Below are positions 62,170 to 64,000 of a stretch of 64,000 nt of DNA, piece by piece. The position numbers were made by a program, and so were the translations under genes. Every line of letters starts with the position of its first letter. Position 1 is the first letter of the stretch. The DNA comes from Acinetobacter sp. ANC 4910 (GTDB taxonomy: Bacteria; Pseudomonadota; Gammaproteobacteria; Pseudomonadales; Moraxellaceae), in contig NZ_SJNT01000007.1 of the NCBI RefSeq assembly GCF_004331035.1, positions 1-64,000 on the forward strand, in the 5' to 3' direction. The notes beneath the pieces were generated by a model. It was not told where the DNA came from, ran no database searches, and saw nothing but the letters and a program-made list of their open reading frames with translations.

Positions 62170-64000
62170 TTATTTATCTTCCTTAATTTCTAATAATGCT
62201 TGAACCACAGTTTTGCCCTTTTCAGAGCTGACTTGTAATTCAGCACCTACACGTTCTAAACGCATTTTCATACTTCGAATTCCAATGCTCATCCCATTTT
62301 GAAAATTACTCTTCACATCAAAACCCACACCATCATCCTCAATGGTTAAAATCAGTTGGCGTTCATAGGGAAATACCATAGAAACAAAGACATGTTTCGC
62401 CTGACTATGTTTCACAATATTGGTCAGACTTTCCTCCAAAACCCGAATAAGGGTCAAACACTGTAAAGCATTCGGTACATAGCCCCAGTTTTGTGGAAAA
62501 GACCATTTCGATTCTATGTCCAATTCATCCATAAGCTGACTAAAACGGTGTCGAACTGGTGCTACCCATAAAATGGGATTTTCAGGAACGCGTGAATCCA
62601 GACTTGACCCACTATCAATGATTTGTCTTAAATCATCCCGCAACAACTTTAAAATAGACAAAAATTGCTGATTACTCATATTGTGTTCCGCCTGATCGAC
62701 AATAATCATGGAACGCACCAACGATGAACCTAACCCATCATGTAAATCATGTGAAAGATGAATTCGCTCTTGTAAACGAACATTCTCCAATTCAAGCTTA
62801 TGTTTTTCATTCATACTGGCATATAAATCTTGACTGACCTGATGCATTTTTTCTTCTAGTCTTACATTGAACTTCTCTACACGGCGAGTATTTCTGGCTA
62901 ATTTCACCCCTAAAATAAGCACGACAAAGATCGTAATGATTGGAGATGTATAAGGAGAAAGTGGTTTTATATTTTTATGTAAATCCGAACCCAGAAGTAA
63001 GCTATCAAATAATGCACAAATTAAAATACCAGTAAGACAGAGCAACAGAAAAATATACTCTCTCTTTTTTGTTTTAAATGTAATGTAACCTAAATAAAGA
63101 TAAGTTGCTAAAAACAATAAAATATAGAGGATAAAAATATTAATAAAAACAGGTGTTATCCATTCTACTGATGTAAAAAATATCACAATTAATGCTACAA
63201 AAGTAACAACCCAAATACTGCGCTCTAAACGTGGTAACTCAAGACGAATAAATCTAAGCAAATATGTACAAAAGCACACCATATAAAGAATAAAAAAGCT
63301 GATATTGGCTTGTGCAGAAATCACATTATTCGGAAAAGGTTTAGTTTCTGTCACTAGAATATTGGAAATAAATAAAACCCAAAGTATGCAACTGAGTGCG
63401 AACCATGCAAAAGTTGTTTCTGAACGCCTAAAAATCCATATTGAAAAACATAACAGACCTAACACGAGTGAAATGATGATATTGATTTCAAATAAAGTTC
63501 GTCTATTCCAAACTTGTTGCTGATGTTGATCATTAGCCACTTGCACATTATGGAAAGAAATCCCTCCAAGTCCTGCTCTTTGAAAGGCATAACCATTTAC
63601 ATAAATTAAAAATTCATTCTCTCCAGTTTTAAAACTAGATGGTGTTAATACCCAATATCTAGGCATATTCCAGCTTTTCGATAAGGGTTCAACCAAATTT
63701 TTATCACGCCAAAGCACATTACGATTAAAATAAACTGCACCCGCAGAATTAATATATTCAATCGAAAATGCAAAAGATTCACTAAGTGTTCCTGAAGAAC
63801 AATCAGGTTTCCAAAGTATTTTATACCACGCACCACCATTATAATTTGGCTCATGGATAGCCCAATTATCAGGTAACTCTACCTCTTTCCAACCCGATGT
63901 AGGAATATGGTGAATCGAATCCGTTTTTACAAACTGAATCGGTTGTACTTGAATCGTACAATGCTCATCTACGGAATAATAAGATGATGCTGCGTAAGTC
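62170..64000 (-). CDS. Sensor histidine kinase (NarX-type core), 5' part beyond right edge
   Basis: At least 610 residues. The frame stays open without a stop from 63717 to the window edge, so the ATG at 63717 is internal and the true start is outside. Order: an extracellular beta-sandwich region with WKEVELPDNWAIHE, GGAWYKILW and YVNGYAFQRAG (like 7TMR-DISM extracellular or sugar-binding jelly-roll domains); about seven transmembrane helices; a coiled-coil linker; then a HisKA_3 dimerisation helix with HDLHDGLGSSLVRS and a HATPase domain with ESLTNIVKHSQA and DDGVGFD. This core usually pairs with a NarL/LuxR-type response regulator; none is in the window. Confidence 0.85.
   Translation of the reverse strand, partial: TYAASSYYSVDEHCTIQVQPIQFVKTDSIHHIPTSGWKEVELPDNWAIHEPNYNGGAWYKILWKPDCSSGTLSESFAFSIEYINSAGAVYFNRNVLWRDKNLVEPLSKSWNMPRYWVLTPSSFKTGENEFLIYVNGYAFQRAGLGGISFHNVQVANDQHQQQVWNRRTLFEINIIISLVLGLLCFSIWIFRRSETTFAWFALSCILWVLFISNILVTETKPFPNNVISAQANISFFILYMVCFCTYLLRFIRLELPRLERSIWVVTFVALIVIFFTSVEWITPVFINIFILYILLFLATYLYLGYITFKTKKREYIFLLLCLTGILICALFDSLLLGSDLHKNIKPLSPYTSPIITIFVVLILGVKLARNTRRVEKFNVRLEEKMHQVSQDLYASMNEKHKLELENVRLQERIHLSHDLHDGLGSSLVRSMIIVDQAEHNMSNQQFLSILKLLRDDLRQIIDSGSSLDSRVPENPILWVAPVRHRFSQLMDELDIESKWSFPQNWGYVPNALQCLTLIRVLEESLTNIVKHSQAKHVFVSMVFPYERQLILTIEDDGVGFDVKSNFQNGMSIGIRSMKMRLERVGAELQVSSEKGKTVVQALLEIKEDK

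Noticed and set aside
63717-63717. ATG at 63717 as the start of the histidine kinase
   Set aside because: The same frame is open without a stop to the window edge and encodes a sensible extracellular domain, so this Met is internal.
1-64000. tRNA genes, insertion sequences, prophage or defence genes
   Set aside because: I looked through the intergenic regions for T-loop-like motifs and the coding regions for transposase, integrase, restriction or toxin signatures and saw none. A tRNAscan or IS search would be the decisive test.

Overview
The window reads as chromosomal core DNA of an Acinetobacter species (Moraxellaceae, Gammaproteobacteria). The evidence is AT-rich DNA, dense coding with short spacers, and Acinetobacter-like gene content: a type-B PutA with an Lrp-type regulator, metZ-type sulfhydrylation, the iscRSUA-hscBA-fdx order, and DUF2057, DUF2750 and YARHG-like small proteins. 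I did not find an insertion sequence, integrase, CRISPR array, toxin-antitoxin pair or tRNA. Species cannot be named from the sequence alone.

Layout. 1-400: leader and strong promoter, on the minus strand, of what looks like an rRNA operon lying beyond the left edge. 0.4-4.1 kb: DUF2057 protein, two tandem nitroreductase paralogues and ftsY (all minus). 4.2-7.3 kb: a periplasmic M16 protease pair, one active-site-bearing and one degenerate, whose second gene overlaps a small antisense membrane-protein gene at its 3' end. 7.5-9.5 kb: small proteins and a CBS-domain protein. 9.5-14.9 kb (minus): rnd, ycgL, a small membrane protein, a MoxR-type AAA ATPase with its CoxE-type VWA partner, and a trpB of unusual sequence type without trpA or trpF. 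15.1-17.3 kb (minus): metZ, ybaB, recR. 17.4-19.4 kb: PhaC-like hydrolase and a beta-hydroxyacid dehydrogenase. 19.4-20.1 kb: a gene-poor segment bounded by a 19-bp direct repeat. 20.1-22.3 kb: small secreted protein, HIT hydrolase, and a porin behind a PhoB-box-like array. 22.3-27.5 kb: MTHFR-like fusion protein, DUF6231, DUF2797, ppiD, hupB. 27.7-29.0 kb: phasin and a tail-anchored UbiJ-like protein.

29.1-34.5 kb is the complete Fe-S cluster assembly operon with an IscR type-1 box over its promoter. 34.6-40.8 kb (minus): membrane class III nucleotidyl cyclase, HIT-like protein, mfd and a small unknown. 41.5-47.4 kb is the proline catabolism locus: putP, a divergent Lrp-family regulator and putA. 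47.7-50.7 kb: trmA, a small unknown, a phosphodiester glycosidase and an LRAT-fold protein. 50.8-56 kb: glnS, ppiB, lpxH, an HpaI-type aldolase and nfsB. 56-60 kb: zinc-ribbon protein, DMT exporter, fba, a lipoprotein and pgk. 60-62.1 kb: a tight DUF2237-maf-roxA operon. 62.2-64 kb: a sensor histidine kinase that runs off the right edge.

Most units end in clear intrinsic terminators, several placed to serve two convergent genes. No large undescribed system is evident. The most interesting signals are the PhoB-like array before the porin, the direct repeat around 19.4-20.1 kb, the MTHFR fusion protein, the divergent TrpB, and the antisense gene overlap at 7.1-7.3 kb.
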